From Siccirubricoccus sp. G192 (GTDB lineage Bacteria > Pseudomonadota > Alphaproteobacteria > Acetobacterales > Acetobacteraceae), in the NCBI RefSeq assembly GCF_019084075.1, contig NZ_JAHREN010000001.1:2825501-2889500 (forward strand): a stretch of DNA of 64,000 nucleotides. Direction: 5' to 3'. Of this stretch, positions 47,188-56,515 are shown in pieces. Each line of letters begins with the position of its first letter. Within the stretch, counting starts at the first letter, position 1. Under the pieces are notes generated by a model. It had not been told where the DNA came from, did no database searches, and was given only the letters and a program-made list of their open reading frames with translations. A program made the translations under genes and the position numbers.

Positions 47188-48288
47188 ATGGACCGTCGTG
47201 CATTTCTCGGCCGTGGCGCATTGGCCGCCGGCACCGCCGCAGCCGCCGTCCCCCTGGCCGCACCGGCCATCGCGCAGACCCAGCCGGCGCTGCGCTGGCG
47301 GCTGACCAGCAGCTATCCCACCACCCTCGATGCCATCCATGGTGCCGCCGGCGTCTTTGCCCGCACCGTCGCCGAGCTCACCGATGACCGGTTCCAGATC
47401 CGCGTCTTCGGCCCGGGCGAGCTGGTGCCTGCCTTGCAGGCGCTGGATGCGGTGCAGGCCAGCACGGTGGAATGCGCCCATACCACCAATTCCTTCTACA
47501 TCGGCAAGAACCCGGCCTTCGCCTTTGCCACCGGCCTGCCCTTCGGCCTCAACACGCGGCAGCAGAATGCCTGGATGTATGAGGGCGGCGGCATCGAGCT
47601 GTTGAACGGGCTGTTCAGCCGGTTCAACACCTATGGCCTGCCGCTCGGTACCACCGGCGCGCAGATGGGCGGCTGGTTCCGCAAGGAAATCCGCACCACC
47701 GCGGATCTGCAGGGGCTGAAGATGCGCATCGCTGGCCTCGGCGGCACGGTGCTGCAGCGGGTGGGCGGCGTGCCGCAGCAACTCGCCGGCGGCGACCTCT
47801 ACCCGGCGCTGGAGCGCGGCACCATCGACGCCGTCGAATGGCTCGGCCCCTATGACGATGAGAAGCTCGGCTTCCACCGCGTCGCGCCTTTTTATTACTA
47901 CCCGGCCTGGTGGGAGGGGGCGGCGAATACCCATCTGATGGTCAATCTCGACCAGTGGAACGGGCTGCCGGCCAGCTACAAGGCCGCCATCCGCACCGCG
48001 GCGGCCGAGGCGACGCATTGGATGGTCGCCCGCTACGACACCCGCAGCCCGGATGCGCTGCGCCGCCTCATCGCTGCCGGCACCCAGCTCCGCGCTTTCC
48101 CGCGGGAGGTGATGGATGCCTGCTACCGGGAAGCCATGGCGCTGGAGCAGGAGCTGGCCGGGCGCAGCCCGGAATTCCACCGCATCCACGAAGCCTGGGC
48201 GAAGTCCCGTGACGACATGCGGGCCTGGTTCCGGGTGGCCGAATTGTCCTTCGACAGCTACCTGGCGCAGGTCGCCGCCCGCCGCTGA
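47188..48288 (+). CDS. TRAP transporter substrate-binding protein (TakP-like), orphan
   Basis: This 366-residue periplasmic protein has a twin-arginine signal (MDRRAFLGRGALAAG) ending PAIAQ. The DctP-fold core shows SYPTTLDAIHGAAGVFARTV, GLKMRIAGLGGTVLQRVGG, LYPALERGTIDAVEWLGPYD and FYYYPAWWEG, closest to the TakP group that binds 2-oxo acids as metal complexes. No DctQ/DctM membrane genes are adjacent, so its transporter must be elsewhere. GGGAGGGA precedes ATG 47188. It ends six bases from the convergent sulfotransferase stop. Confidence 0.88.
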   Translation: MDRRAFLGRGALAAGTAAAAVPLAAPAIAQTQPALRWRLTSSYPTTLDAIHGAAGVFARTVAELTDDRFQIRVFGPGELVPALQALDAVQASTVECAHTTNSFYIGKNPAFAFATGLPFGLNTRQQNAWMYEGGGIELLNGLFSRFNTYGLPLGTTGAQMGGWFRKEIRTTADLQGLKMRIAGLGGTVLQRVGGVPQQLAGGDLYPALERGTIDAVEWLGPYDDEKLGFHRVAPFYYYPAWWEGAANTHLMVNLDQWNGLPASYKAAIRTAAAEATHWMVARYDTRSPDALRRLIAAGTQLRAFPREVMDACYREAMALEQELAGRSPEFHRIHEAWAKSRDDMRAWFRVAELSFDSYLAQVAARR

Positions 48289-48294
48289 ACCCTT

Positions 48295-49581
48295 TCAGGC
48301 GGCGCGGGAGCCGGCCAGGCGCCGGCGGGCGGCGGTGAGCAGATTCGCTGCCGCCGCGTTGTCCGGATTCATCTCCAGCGCCAGTTCGGCATGGGGCAGG
48401 GCCTGGCCGGGCTTGCCGGCCTTGAGCAATGCGCTGCCCAGCAGATGGTGCGCCTTGGCATTGCCGGGGGCCAGGGCCGCCGCCATGGCGAGGGCGGCGA
48501 CCGCATTCACCACCTGCCCGGCATCGAGCAGGATTCGGCCCACTTCCATCAGCACCTCCGGCCGGCCGCTCAGGCCGAGCAGCGAATTGCCGCTGAACAG
48601 CTCGGCCGGCGGCGGCAGGCCGAGCGCCTTGTAGGCCTGCAGCAGCGGCGCATAGGCATGGCCGCAATAGGGGTGCTGCTGCAACACCTGGCGCAGCCGC
48701 TCGGCCGCGGCCTCGGCCTGGCCGGATTGCAGCTCGCGCTGGGCCAGGCGGATCATCAGCTCCGGGTGTTCGCCGGCCAGCGCGATGGCGGCCAGAAGCC
48801 GGTCCTGCTGGCCTGGTAGCAGCGGCTCGGCCTCGTCGATGGCAAGGATCAGCCCCTGCAACGGATGGCCCTCGATGCGGCCCTCCAGCATCCGTGCATA
48901 GCCGAAATGCGGGGTGTGGCCGATGACGTAATCCTCGAAGGCGCCAAGCAGGTCGGCGTCGAAATGCGGGCTGTCCTGCACCACGCGGGGGCGGAAGCCG
49001 GTGGCGTCCCTGGCGCCGGTGCTGACCCGCACCGGCCTCGCCGCCTCGACCACCGCCTCGATTCGGGCGCGGTCGGCCTGTCCGGTGGCGGCCAGCAGGA
49101 GCCGTTCCAGCGCCCCCGCCGGGTCGGCGGTGAGTTCGGCGTAATCGAGATAGACCCCGTTCGCGACCCGTTCGGCCAGCCACTTGTCATGGAAGCGCCG
49201 GTAGTAGACCGCCTTGGCGGCGAGCCAGAAGGAGTAGTGCTCGCGGCTCAGCCGGTAATTCAGGCTGGCCCGGCCGATGCCATCGGCGACATCAAGCTCG
49301 CGATCCGAAAGAGCTTCCGGCACGGGGTGGCGATACTGGATGACATAGACGGCCTGGTCGATCGACTTCGGCACTTCCATCTGCCGGTCATGGCTTTTCT
49401 GGTAGAGGAAGGCGAAGTCGCCGCGCTTCGTGCAGGGGATCTGCCGGCAGCAGTCCTTTGGCGAGTAGAATTCGCAGTAGCGCAGCTCCGGCCCGAAGAA
49501 TTTGGCCAGCATGTTCTGCAGGAAATGATGGCCGGAACGCGGGATGGACGCGCCGACCAGAAGCTTCGGAGACTGGGTCAT
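48295..49581 (-). CDS. sulfotransferase domain protein with C-terminal TPR repeats
   Basis: The 428-residue product starts at ATG 49581 after GAGGA. Residues about 1-215 look like a PAPS-dependent sulfotransferase: VGASIPRSGHHFLQN is the 5'-phosphosulfate loop and VIQYRHPVPEALSDREL the 3'-phosphate region. Residues about 290-428 form tetratricopeptide repeats (AERLRQVLQQHPYCGHAYA; HHLLGSALLKAGKPGQAL). It ends the secretion/glycan run on the minus strand, 71 bases after hlyD. Sulfation of a glycan or protein made by this locus is inferred. Confidence 0.8.
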   Translation of the reverse strand: MTQSPKLLVGASIPRSGHHFLQNMLAKFFGPELRYCEFYSPKDCCRQIPCTKRGDFAFLYQKSHDRQMEVPKSIDQAVYVIQYRHPVPEALSDRELDVADGIGRASLNYRLSREHYSFWLAAKAVYYRRFHDKWLAERVANGVYLDYAELTADPAGALERLLLAATGQADRARIEAVVEAARPVRVSTGARDATGFRPRVVQDSPHFDADLLGAFEDYVIGHTPHFGYARMLEGRIEGHPLQGLILAIDEAEPLLPGQQDRLLAAIALAGEHPELMIRLAQRELQSGQAEAAAERLRQVLQQHPYCGHAYAPLLQAYKALGLPPPAELFSGNSLLGLSGRPEVLMEVGRILLDAGQVVNAVAALAMAAALAPGNAKAHHLLGSALLKAGKPGQALPHAELALEMNPDNAAAANLLTAARRRLAGSRAA

Positions 49582-49652
49582 GCTGTCCTCGACAGGGATA
49601 TTGGCGCCGTCCGGCATGCCAGCATCGAGCAGGGGAGTGCGGCCCGCCCGCA

Positions 49653-51032
49653 TCAGTCGCGGAAGGCCCGGCGGGCGGAGTTGCGGATCGGCGCCCATAG
49701 GTAATCCAGCGGGGTGCGCTTCTCGCCCAGCACATAGATCTCGCAGGGCATGCCGGCGGTGAGCGTCACTTCCGGCACCTTCTCCAGCACCTCCGTGTCG
49801 AGTTCCACGCGCATGAGGTAGAAGGGCGCGCCCGTCGTCGGTGTCTGGACATCGGCGCCGACCTGGATCACCCGCCCGGCAATGAGCGGCGTCTGGCGCA
49901 TGCGGTAGGAGGTGAGCCTCACATTGGTCCGCTGTCCGACCTCGATCTGCTCGATATCCACCGGCATCACCTGCGCCTCGACCACGAAGCGGTCGCGGAT
50001 GGGCACGAGGTCGAGGATGACCTCGCCGGCGGCAATGCTGCTGCCCGGAGTGAAGGCGCGGATATTCGTGACCTTGCCGGCTTCCGGGGAAACGACCTCG
50101 CGCCGCTGCAAGATGTCCTGGGTGGCGCGCAACTGCTGCGTCGCCGTCGCCACCGCGGCCTCGGTGGTCTGGAGGTCGTTCGCGATCTCGGAGAGGCGGT
50201 TCAGCCGGAGTGCCGAAAGCTGGCTGCGCGCACCGGCGATGCTCTCGCGCAACTGCGCCTCCTGCGCCGCGAACTGGCCGATGGAGGCCGCATAGCCGGA
50301 TTCGGCGCGCTGCATCTCCAGCACCCGGAACCGGGCCGCGAAGCCTTGCGCCAGCAGCTCCCTCAGGCTGGCGATCTGGTCGCGGGTGGAGCGGAGCTGG
50401 CTCTGCGCGGCCTCGCGCTGGGAGCGGGCCCCCGCCACCTGTTCCTGCAATTGCGAGATCTGCCGCTCCTGCACCGTGACCTGGCCGTCATAGGCGCGCC
50501 AGCGGGCCTGGAAGAGGTGTTGCTCCGCTTCCAGGAAAACCATGATGGCATGGTCGGCCGCTGCCGCCTGGGAGAGGTCCTCGGCGAAGTGCAGCCTGCG
50601 TTCCTCGGCCTGTTCGGCGCGAAGCCGGGCAAGCCGTGCCCGGCCGCTCCAGAATTGCGCGCGCGCCTGGTCGGCCTGGGACTCCGCCTGGGTGACATCG
50701 AGCTGCAACAGGGTCTGCCCCTCGCGCACGATGTCGCCCTCACGCACCTCCAGCCGGCGCAGGATGCCGGATTCCATCAGGTTGACCGATTTGCGCCGTC
50801 CCTCCGGCACCAATTGCCCGCCGGCCAGGACCGCCCGCTCCATGGTCGTCATGGTGGCCCAGCCGACCAGAGGCAGCAGGCTGATCCCGAGTGTCAGCAG
50901 CGCGAGCCGCACCACGCGCCCGACCGGCGGCGTCCTGATCGAGGCTTCGAGCTGCGCTTCCAGCGATTCGACCTGGGTCTGCACCTGTGATGGCAGGCCC
51001 AGCGCCTTGTTCTGCTCAACCAACTGCTGCAA
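49653..51032 (-). CDS. HlyD-family type I secretion periplasmic adaptor
   Basis: This adaptor links the ABC transporter to an outer-membrane TolC-type channel. The start is taken as TTG 51032 because AGGAGG (51038-51043) lies five bases upstream; it overlaps the ABC gene by 17 bases and gives 459 residues. A membrane helix (LALLTLGISLLPLVGWATM) is followed by the biotinyl-like strand EVREGDIVREGQTLLQLD, a long coiled-coil hairpin and RVIQVGADVQTP, MPCEIYVLGEKRTPLDYL. No TolC gene is in the window. Confidence 0.9.
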   Translation of the reverse strand: MQQLVEQNKALGLPSQVQTQVESLEAQLEASIRTPPVGRVVRLALLTLGISLLPLVGWATMTTMERAVLAGGQLVPEGRRKSVNLMESGILRRLEVREGDIVREGQTLLQLDVTQAESQADQARAQFWSGRARLARLRAEQAEERRLHFAEDLSQAAAADHAIMVFLEAEQHLFQARWRAYDGQVTVQERQISQLQEQVAGARSQREAAQSQLRSTRDQIASLRELLAQGFAARFRVLEMQRAESGYAASIGQFAAQEAQLRESIAGARSQLSALRLNRLSEIANDLQTTEAAVATATQQLRATQDILQRREVVSPEAGKVTNIRAFTPGSSIAAGEVILDLVPIRDRFVVEAQVMPVDIEQIEVGQRTNVRLTSYRMRQTPLIAGRVIQVGADVQTPTTGAPFYLMRVELDTEVLEKVPEVTLTAGMPCEIYVLGEKRTPLDYLWAPIRNSARRAFRD

Positions 51033-52719
51033 GGCGGCCTCCTGTTTGCTCGGCCTGCGGGTCGACCGGTTGCACCTGCCAGGTGCCGCCCGGGCCCAGC
51101 AGCAGGCAGAGATCGGTGACATCGAGCCAGGTCCGCGGCTCATGCGTGACCACGAGCACCACGCCGCCGCGCGCCCGGGTCGTCTGCACGGCACCGCGCA
51201 TCGCCGCCCGTGCCATGCCATCGAGCCCGACCTCGGGCTCGTCCAGGATCAGCAGGCCCGGCTCGCGATAGAGGGCCCGGGCCAGGCCGATCATCCGGCG
51301 CTGCCCGGCCGAGAGGCCGGAGGTCGCGCCGGCCGGCGTCTGGTAGCCGAGCGGCAGGCGGCCGATCAGTTCATGCGCCCCCGCCATGCGGGCGGCGGCG
51401 ACCACATCCGCGGCGGCGGCATCCGGCCCGCGGCCGATATTGTCGAAGACGGTGCCGTCCAGCATCTGCACGTCCTGCGGCAGGTAGCCGATCCGGGCGC
51501 CGAGCTCCGCGCGGTCGCAGAAATGGGTGTCCTGGCCATCCAGCAGCACCCGCCCGGAGGTCGGCGCGAGCAGGCCAAGGGTCAGGCGGAGCAGCGTGCT
51601 CTTGCCGACCCCGTTCGGCCCCTGGATCACGACCGCAGTGCCTGGCGGCAGCCGCAGCGTCACGCCGGCGACAACAGGCTTCTCGCGGCCCGTGGGCCAG
51701 AAGGTGACATCCTCCAGCAGCAGGCTGCGCGGCGCCTCGGGATCCGGGGGCAGCACCCGTGGCGCGCCATCCTGCCGCAGCACCTGCTGCAGCCGTCGCC
51801 AGGCCTGGAGAGCGAAGGCCCAACTGTCCCAGGTGCGGAACAGGGTCGAGAAGGGATGCACGGCGCTATTGGAGAACATATAGGCGGCGAGCATCATGCC
51901 GAGCGACCCGACATGGATGAAGATCAGGTAGCAGGCATAGACCTTAACGGCGAGGCCGAAGGCTTCGGTGATGACCGACTCCAACCCCTGGATGGCGTTC
52001 ACGCGCCGGTGCGTGGCATCGAGGCTGTCCAGCGAATTCCCATAGCGGGCCTGCCAGCGGAACATCGTGGCCGGCAGCAGGCCGATGCCGCGCACCAGGT
52101 CGGGATGCACGAGCTGGCCGCTCAGCTCGCCGGAGGTGTCGCGGGATTTCGCCCGGGAGGTCTGCACCAGCTCCCGCGTCGCCCGGTACATGACAAGCCC
52201 GAGCAGCGTCGCCAGCACGATGCCGGCCAACCCGATGAGGCCGAGGCCGGTGTCGATGTAGAACAGCATGCCGAGCGCCATGCCGGCGGTGATCAGATCC
52301 AGGAAGGCGGTGATGGCGCTGCCGCCGAGGAAGCGGCGGAACTGGTTGATGTCCTCGAGGACCGACAGCCCCTCGCCGGAATCCGTCCGCACGGCGTTGC
52401 GGATGGCGGCCTGCAGCGCCTGCGCCTGCAGGCGCATCCCGAACCGCTCGGCGACCGCGCCGAGCATGGCCGAGCGCAGGTGGTCATAGGCCGCGGAAAA
52501 GACCACCACCAGCGTGAACAGCATGGCGAAGGCGATCAGCGTATCCGAGTTGCGGGTATCCACCACGCCGTCCGAGATATGCATCAGGAGCAGGATGAAG
52601 CCGAACATGCTGAGCTGCCCCGCGACGGTCAGCGCCACCACGGTCGAAGCGAAAACCGGAGTCACCCCGAAGTCACGGAGCCGCAGCCCCATTGGTGGGG
52701 AGGTCCTGGCGGCGCTCAT
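51016..52719 (-). CDS. type I secretion ABC half-transporter B
   Basis: This 567-residue protein has an N-terminal six-helix membrane domain (VFASTVVALTVAGQLSMFGF; FLGGSAITAFLDLITAGMAL) and a nucleotide-binding domain: Walker A GPNGVGKSTLL, Q-loop YLPQDVQMLDG, a signature reading GLSAGQRR rather than LSGGQ, Walker B LLILDEPEVGLD and H-loop VVTHE. It resembles PrtD/RsaD-type exporters without an N-terminal peptidase domain. It overlaps the next ABC gene by four bases, so the two subunits probably form a heterodimer. Confidence 0.9.
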   Translation of the reverse strand: MSAARTSPPMGLRLRDFGVTPVFASTVVALTVAGQLSMFGFILLLMHISDGVVDTRNSDTLIAFAMLFTLVVVFSAAYDHLRSAMLGAVAERFGMRLQAQALQAAIRNAVRTDSGEGLSVLEDINQFRRFLGGSAITAFLDLITAGMALGMLFYIDTGLGLIGLAGIVLATLLGLVMYRATRELVQTSRAKSRDTSGELSGQLVHPDLVRGIGLLPATMFRWQARYGNSLDSLDATHRRVNAIQGLESVITEAFGLAVKVYACYLIFIHVGSLGMMLAAYMFSNSAVHPFSTLFRTWDSWAFALQAWRRLQQVLRQDGAPRVLPPDPEAPRSLLLEDVTFWPTGREKPVVAGVTLRLPPGTAVVIQGPNGVGKSTLLRLTLGLLAPTSGRVLLDGQDTHFCDRAELGARIGYLPQDVQMLDGTVFDNIGRGPDAAAADVVAAARMAGAHELIGRLPLGYQTPAGATSGLSAGQRRMIGLARALYREPGLLILDEPEVGLDGMARAAMRGAVQTTRARGGVVLVVTHEPRTWLDVTDLCLLLGPGGTWQVQPVDPQAEQTGGRLAAVG

Positions 52720-54452
52720 GCGGCGATCTCCCGCTCCGCCTGTCGCTGCCGGGTCAGGCGCAGCGTGCGGCGAGGCAGCTTCGGCTGGTCCTCGCCGGCC
52801 GGCACCAGCGTGCCGTTCCGCAGCGCGAAGATCCGGTCGGCAGCCGCCAGCAGGCTCGGCCGGTGCGTGGTGAAGATCACCGAGGTGCCTTCCTCCCGGA
52901 GCGCCGCCAGGAGCATGGCGACATGGGCCTCGCCCTCGGCATCCATGGAGCCGGCAAGCTCATCCAGCAGCAGCAGCTTCGGCCGGCCATAGAGGGCCCG
53001 CGCCAGGGCGATGCGCTGGCGCTGGCCCATGGAAAGCTGGAAGCCACCGGAGATCGGGGTGGCGTAGCCGAGCGGCAGGCCGATGATGGTGTCATGCGCG
53101 CCGGCCCGCCTGGCGGCATCCAGGACCAGGGTCATGTCCGGCGTCTCCAGCCGGGCGATGACCTCGGCCGCAGTGCCGCGGGACAGCAGGGATTCCTGCG
53201 GCAGGAAGCCGACATGCCGGGCCAGGTCGCGGCGGTCCCATTGATGCGTGGCGTGCCCGTCGAGATAGATGCCGCCGGAGCCGGGCCGGTACATGCCGAC
53301 CAGCAGCCGGAGCAGGGTGGACTTGCCGCTGCCCGAGGCACCGATGATGGCGACGATCTCGCCCGGCTCGACCGTCAACTCGATATTGCGCAGCAGGGTT
53401 GGCTGCGGCCCGCGGAAGGTGAAGCCCATATGCTCGACCACGAGGCGGCCTTCGGGGCAGGGGAAGGCGATGCCTTCCGGTGGCATCGGGCTGCCATCGA
53501 TCAGCGCCCGGAGGCGCCGCCAGGCCGCCAGCCCGTCCGCGATGTCGCGGGCGCTGCGGCCGATGCCGATGAAGGGGCCGGTGACGCGGCTCATCAGGAA
53601 GATGGCGCCGAAGAGGGCCGCGTTGATGCTCTCGCCGCTCAAGGCCAGCACGGCGCCGGTCATCAGGACCGAGCCGCGGAAGCTGCCGAGCATGAGTTCC
53701 AACAGGGCTTTCAGCCGCGCGGCGCGCCGCTCCGCCAGCCAGGCCTCGCCGGCTGCCTCGGTGCTGGCATCGATCCATTGCCGGGTCAGGCGCGGCAGCA
53801 TGCCCATGGCCAGCACCGCTTCGCCCGAACGCATGGCATCCGCCGCCAGGCCGAAGGCACGGCCATTGGCGCCGCTGCTGATGCGCGAGGCGCGGCTGGC
53901 CGCCCGCGTGACGAGAATGCCGAGGATGCCTGCCAGCACGCAGTAGGTCAGGGCGAGCACGCCATAGGCCCAGTGCAGCATGAAGACCAGCACGACGCTG
54001 AGCGGGGTCAGGACGATATCCACCGCCAGCCCGCCGACCGGGCCGGCGAGCGAGGTCCGCATCACCTCGATATCGCTGATGGCGCCATTCGCCAGGGTCT
54101 CGGGTCGCCCGGCGCGCTGCGCGGTGGCGAGGACCGCCGGTACCGCCAGGCGCCGCGCCGCGAAGCCGGAGATCGAGGAGACCGCGATGTCCTGGAGGTA
54201 TTTGAAGCCGATCGTGAGCGCGACGAGGATCGCCCAGAGGATGGCGGCCGAAAGCAGTGTGTCCCAGCTATGCGTGGTGGTGACGTTCATGACGATGAAC
54301 ATCTTGTTCATCACCAGCCCGAAGGCCAGCAGGGCGCTGAAGACGCCGACCCCGAGCATCAGCCAGAGCCAGCTGCTCGTGGCCCGCAGGACGTCCTCGA
54401 TCGCCTCCTGCAGGAGTGCGTCGGTGCCCCGGTTCGCGGGTTTGCGCGCCAT
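52716..54452 (-). CDS. type I secretion ABC half-transporter A
   Basis: This 578-residue protein is a second, clearly different PrtD-like half-transporter: membrane domain (LMLGVGVFSALLAFGLVMNK; GPVGGLAVDIVLTPLSVVLV), Walker A GASGSGKSTLL, Q-loop FLPQESLLSRG, signature QLSMGQRQ, Walker B LLLLDELAGSMD and H-loop TTHRP. The Glu after Walker B is present, but the signature Gly is Met and Pro after DE is Leu. Its neighbour has LSAGQ, so both composite sites are atypical. It lies six bases after the GWAWD-module gene. Confidence 0.9.
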   Translation of the reverse strand: MARKPANRGTDALLQEAIEDVLRATSSWLWLMLGVGVFSALLAFGLVMNKMFIVMNVTTTHSWDTLLSAAILWAILVALTIGFKYLQDIAVSSISGFAARRLAVPAVLATAQRAGRPETLANGAISDIEVMRTSLAGPVGGLAVDIVLTPLSVVLVFMLHWAYGVLALTYCVLAGILGILVTRAASRASRISSGANGRAFGLAADAMRSGEAVLAMGMLPRLTRQWIDASTEAAGEAWLAERRAARLKALLELMLGSFRGSVLMTGAVLALSGESINAALFGAIFLMSRVTGPFIGIGRSARDIADGLAAWRRLRALIDGSPMPPEGIAFPCPEGRLVVEHMGFTFRGPQPTLLRNIELTVEPGEIVAIIGASGSGKSTLLRLLVGMYRPGSGGIYLDGHATHQWDRRDLARHVGFLPQESLLSRGTAAEVIARLETPDMTLVLDAARRAGAHDTIIGLPLGYATPISGGFQLSMGQRQRIALARALYGRPKLLLLDELAGSMDAEGEAHVAMLLAALREEGTSVIFTTHRPSLLAAADRIFALRNGTLVPAGEDQPKLPRRTLRLTRQRQAEREIAA

Positions 54453-54458
54453 GGCCGG

Positions 54459-55234
54459 CTAGGCCAGATACTTCGCGGCCGCCAGCGCCAGGGCGGCGCT
54501 GACCGCGCTCGCCAGGACGGCGAGCAGCACCGCCTGCCATGGATCGAGCCCGCCCGCGGATCGGCCTTCGCCGGGGAGCATGATCTCGCCCAGCTTGCCA
54601 TCGAGCCGCGCGATCCACAATTCTAGCGAGCCCAGACGCTGCTGCAATTCATGCCCTGCCTGGGCGATGGCATCGACTGCCGCGGCCTCCGGCAGTTGCG
54701 CCGCCTTCTCGCGGAAATCGGCGAGTTCCCGGCGGATCTGCTGCTGCTCGTCGAGCACGCCATCGACCATGCGCTGCAGATGGGTCGAGACCTGCGAATC
54801 GTCGGGCCGGCGGATTCGCACCGCGATGGGGAATTCCGAACCATCCGCGCCGAAGGCGATGGCCGTCAGTTCCGCGCGACGCTCCACCCAATCCGCGATC
54901 AGGGGGGAATTCGAAGGCATGGCAGCCGTCGCCCACGCCGTTCTTGGAGAGGTCGGGCCGGACGAAATCCGCGATGGTATTCGCCACGACCTCCCCGGCG
55001 AGGCGCAGCTCCACCTTCAGTCGCCGCCCCGGATGCGCGGCATCCCAGGCCCAGCCGAACAGGCGGTCGGAGGTGGCGTTGTCGATCAATCCACGCACAT
55101 CGGAGGCCGCCCCGAGCGTGTCGGAGGCCGGGATGACCGACGAGGATGACGGGATTGGCGGTGCGGGGGGGCGTGGAGACTTCCCCCTGTTCCCGCATGG
55201 CCCGACGTGCCGAAGGGAGCGGCCGCAGCTTCAT
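54459..55234 (-). CDS. membrane-anchored protein with a GWAWD module, two frameshifts as sequenced
   Basis: I do not recognise a named family. With one C removed from each of the runs 55165-55171 and 54902-54907 the frame is continuous from ATG 55234 for 257 residues. The order is: a Pro/Ser-rich N-terminus; a module GLIDNATSDRLFGWAWD ... VANTIADFVRPDLSKNG ... GCHAFEF, which I recall from proteins fused to glycosyltransferases; a helical coiled coil (DEQQQIRRELADFREKAAQL); and one C-terminal helix (AVLLAVLASAVSAALALAAA). It sits between the glycosyltransferases and the ABC genes. Confidence 0.7.
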
Positions 55235-55266
55235 GATTCTGAATTCCCTTGAGCGTGCTCGGCCAT

Positions 55267-56511
55267 CTAGGCCGGCACCAGGCCTAATGCATCTTGATAG
55301 AGTTTGAGGTGCCGGTCGGCGATCTCGGCGATGCCGGGCGGCCGCTGGATGCCGGCGACGAGGGACTCCCAAAGCCCCTCCGTCTCAATCGCCCGGCGCA
55401 GCACCTGCGCCAGGCCGGCGGGGTCGTTGACCGGTGCGTGCAGGCCGTCCACCCCGTTGCGCACCATCTCCGCCATGCCGCCGACATTGCCTGAGATCAC
55501 CGGCCGCCGGTGGCGGAAGGCTTCCAGGATCACCAGTGGCGCGTTCTCCCACCAGACGGAAGGCACCACCACCCAGTCGACCTCGGCCATCAGCCGGCCG
55601 AGTTCGGCGCTGGTATAGGCGCCATTGTGCCGGGCCGCCGGTGCGCCGGCCAGGGCGCCGCGGAACTCCTCCATGAAGGTGTCGGACTGGTAGGCCGCAG
55701 CGCCGTTCAGCGCCACCCGGTGGTCGATGCCGGCCGCGCTCAACTGCTGCGATGCACCGAGCAGCACGAGGCCGCCCTTGAAGCGGCTGATATGGCCGAA
55801 GAAGCCGAAGCGGTCACGCCGTCCACCTGGCGCGGGGCGGTGCGGCGCGGGCACGGACTCCGCGATGCCATTCGGCATGACGGTGAAGCGCGCCGCCGGC
55901 CAGCCCGCGGCCACGAAGCGATCCCGAGCGAAGGCGCTGGGCACCAGGATGCGGTCGAAATCCTGGAAGGCATCGCGCATCTGGAGGTCGCGCATCACGA
56001 AATCCGCGCCGGCGCGACCAGGGAAGCAGCGCTGGCAGGCATCGAGCGAGGGGCCCGGGCAGAGCCGTCCCTCGGTGGTGAGGAGCTGGCCTTCCTGGGC
56101 GCAGATGGCAAAGAAGTCATGCGCAGTGAAGATCAGCCTCGCGCGTGGCGCCGCCCGCCGGATCAGGTCGATGGTCTCCACCCCGAAGAGCAGGGGGTGG
56201 TGGATGTGCACCAGCTGCGGATTCACGGATTCGATCAGCGGCGCCAGGCTGGCCAGGCCGTAGGTATCCGGCTGGCTCAAGAAGAAGCGGTCGAAATGGC
56301 CGAGCCAGACCAGCATCTCATCCGGCGCGCCGCCGATGGATTGCAGCATGGTCCCAGGGCGGCGTTCGCGATGCGCGCCGGTGACGGCGGCGAGGAACAG
56401 CCCTTCGACTCCATGGCGGTCGCGTAATTCGCGGAACAGGGTCCGCGCCAGGACTTCGGTACCGCCGGGCTGCAGATCCGGGTGGTTGTGGCAGAGATGG
56501 AGGATTCGCAT
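55267..56511 (-). CDS. glycosyltransferase family 4 protein
   Basis: This 414-residue GT-B enzyme transfers a sugar from a nucleotide donor with retention. N-terminal MRILHLCHNHPDLQPGGTEV and the acceptor-domain IFTAHDFFAICAQEG resemble group 1 transferases; FGFFGHISRFKGGLVLL and the C-terminal EAFRHRRPVISGNVGGMAEM form the donor site. It starts four bases after the larger glycosyltransferase gene. Donor and acceptor cannot be read from sequence. Confidence 0.9.
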   Translation of the reverse strand: MRILHLCHNHPDLQPGGTEVLARTLFRELRDRHGVEGLFLAAVTGAHRERRPGTMLQSIGGAPDEMLVWLGHFDRFFLSQPDTYGLASLAPLIESVNPQLVHIHHPLLFGVETIDLIRRAAPRARLIFTAHDFFAICAQEGQLLTTEGRLCPGPSLDACQRCFPGRAGADFVMRDLQMRDAFQDFDRILVPSAFARDRFVAAGWPAARFTVMPNGIAESVPAPHRPAPGGRRDRFGFFGHISRFKGGLVLLGASQQLSAAGIDHRVALNGAAAYQSDTFMEEFRGALAGAPAARHNGAYTSAELGRLMAEVDWVVVPSVWWENAPLVILEAFRHRRPVISGNVGGMAEMVRNGVDGLHAPVNDPAGLAQVLRRAIETEGLWESLVAGIQRPPGIAEIADRHLKLYQDALGLVPA

Positions 56512-56515
56512 TGCG

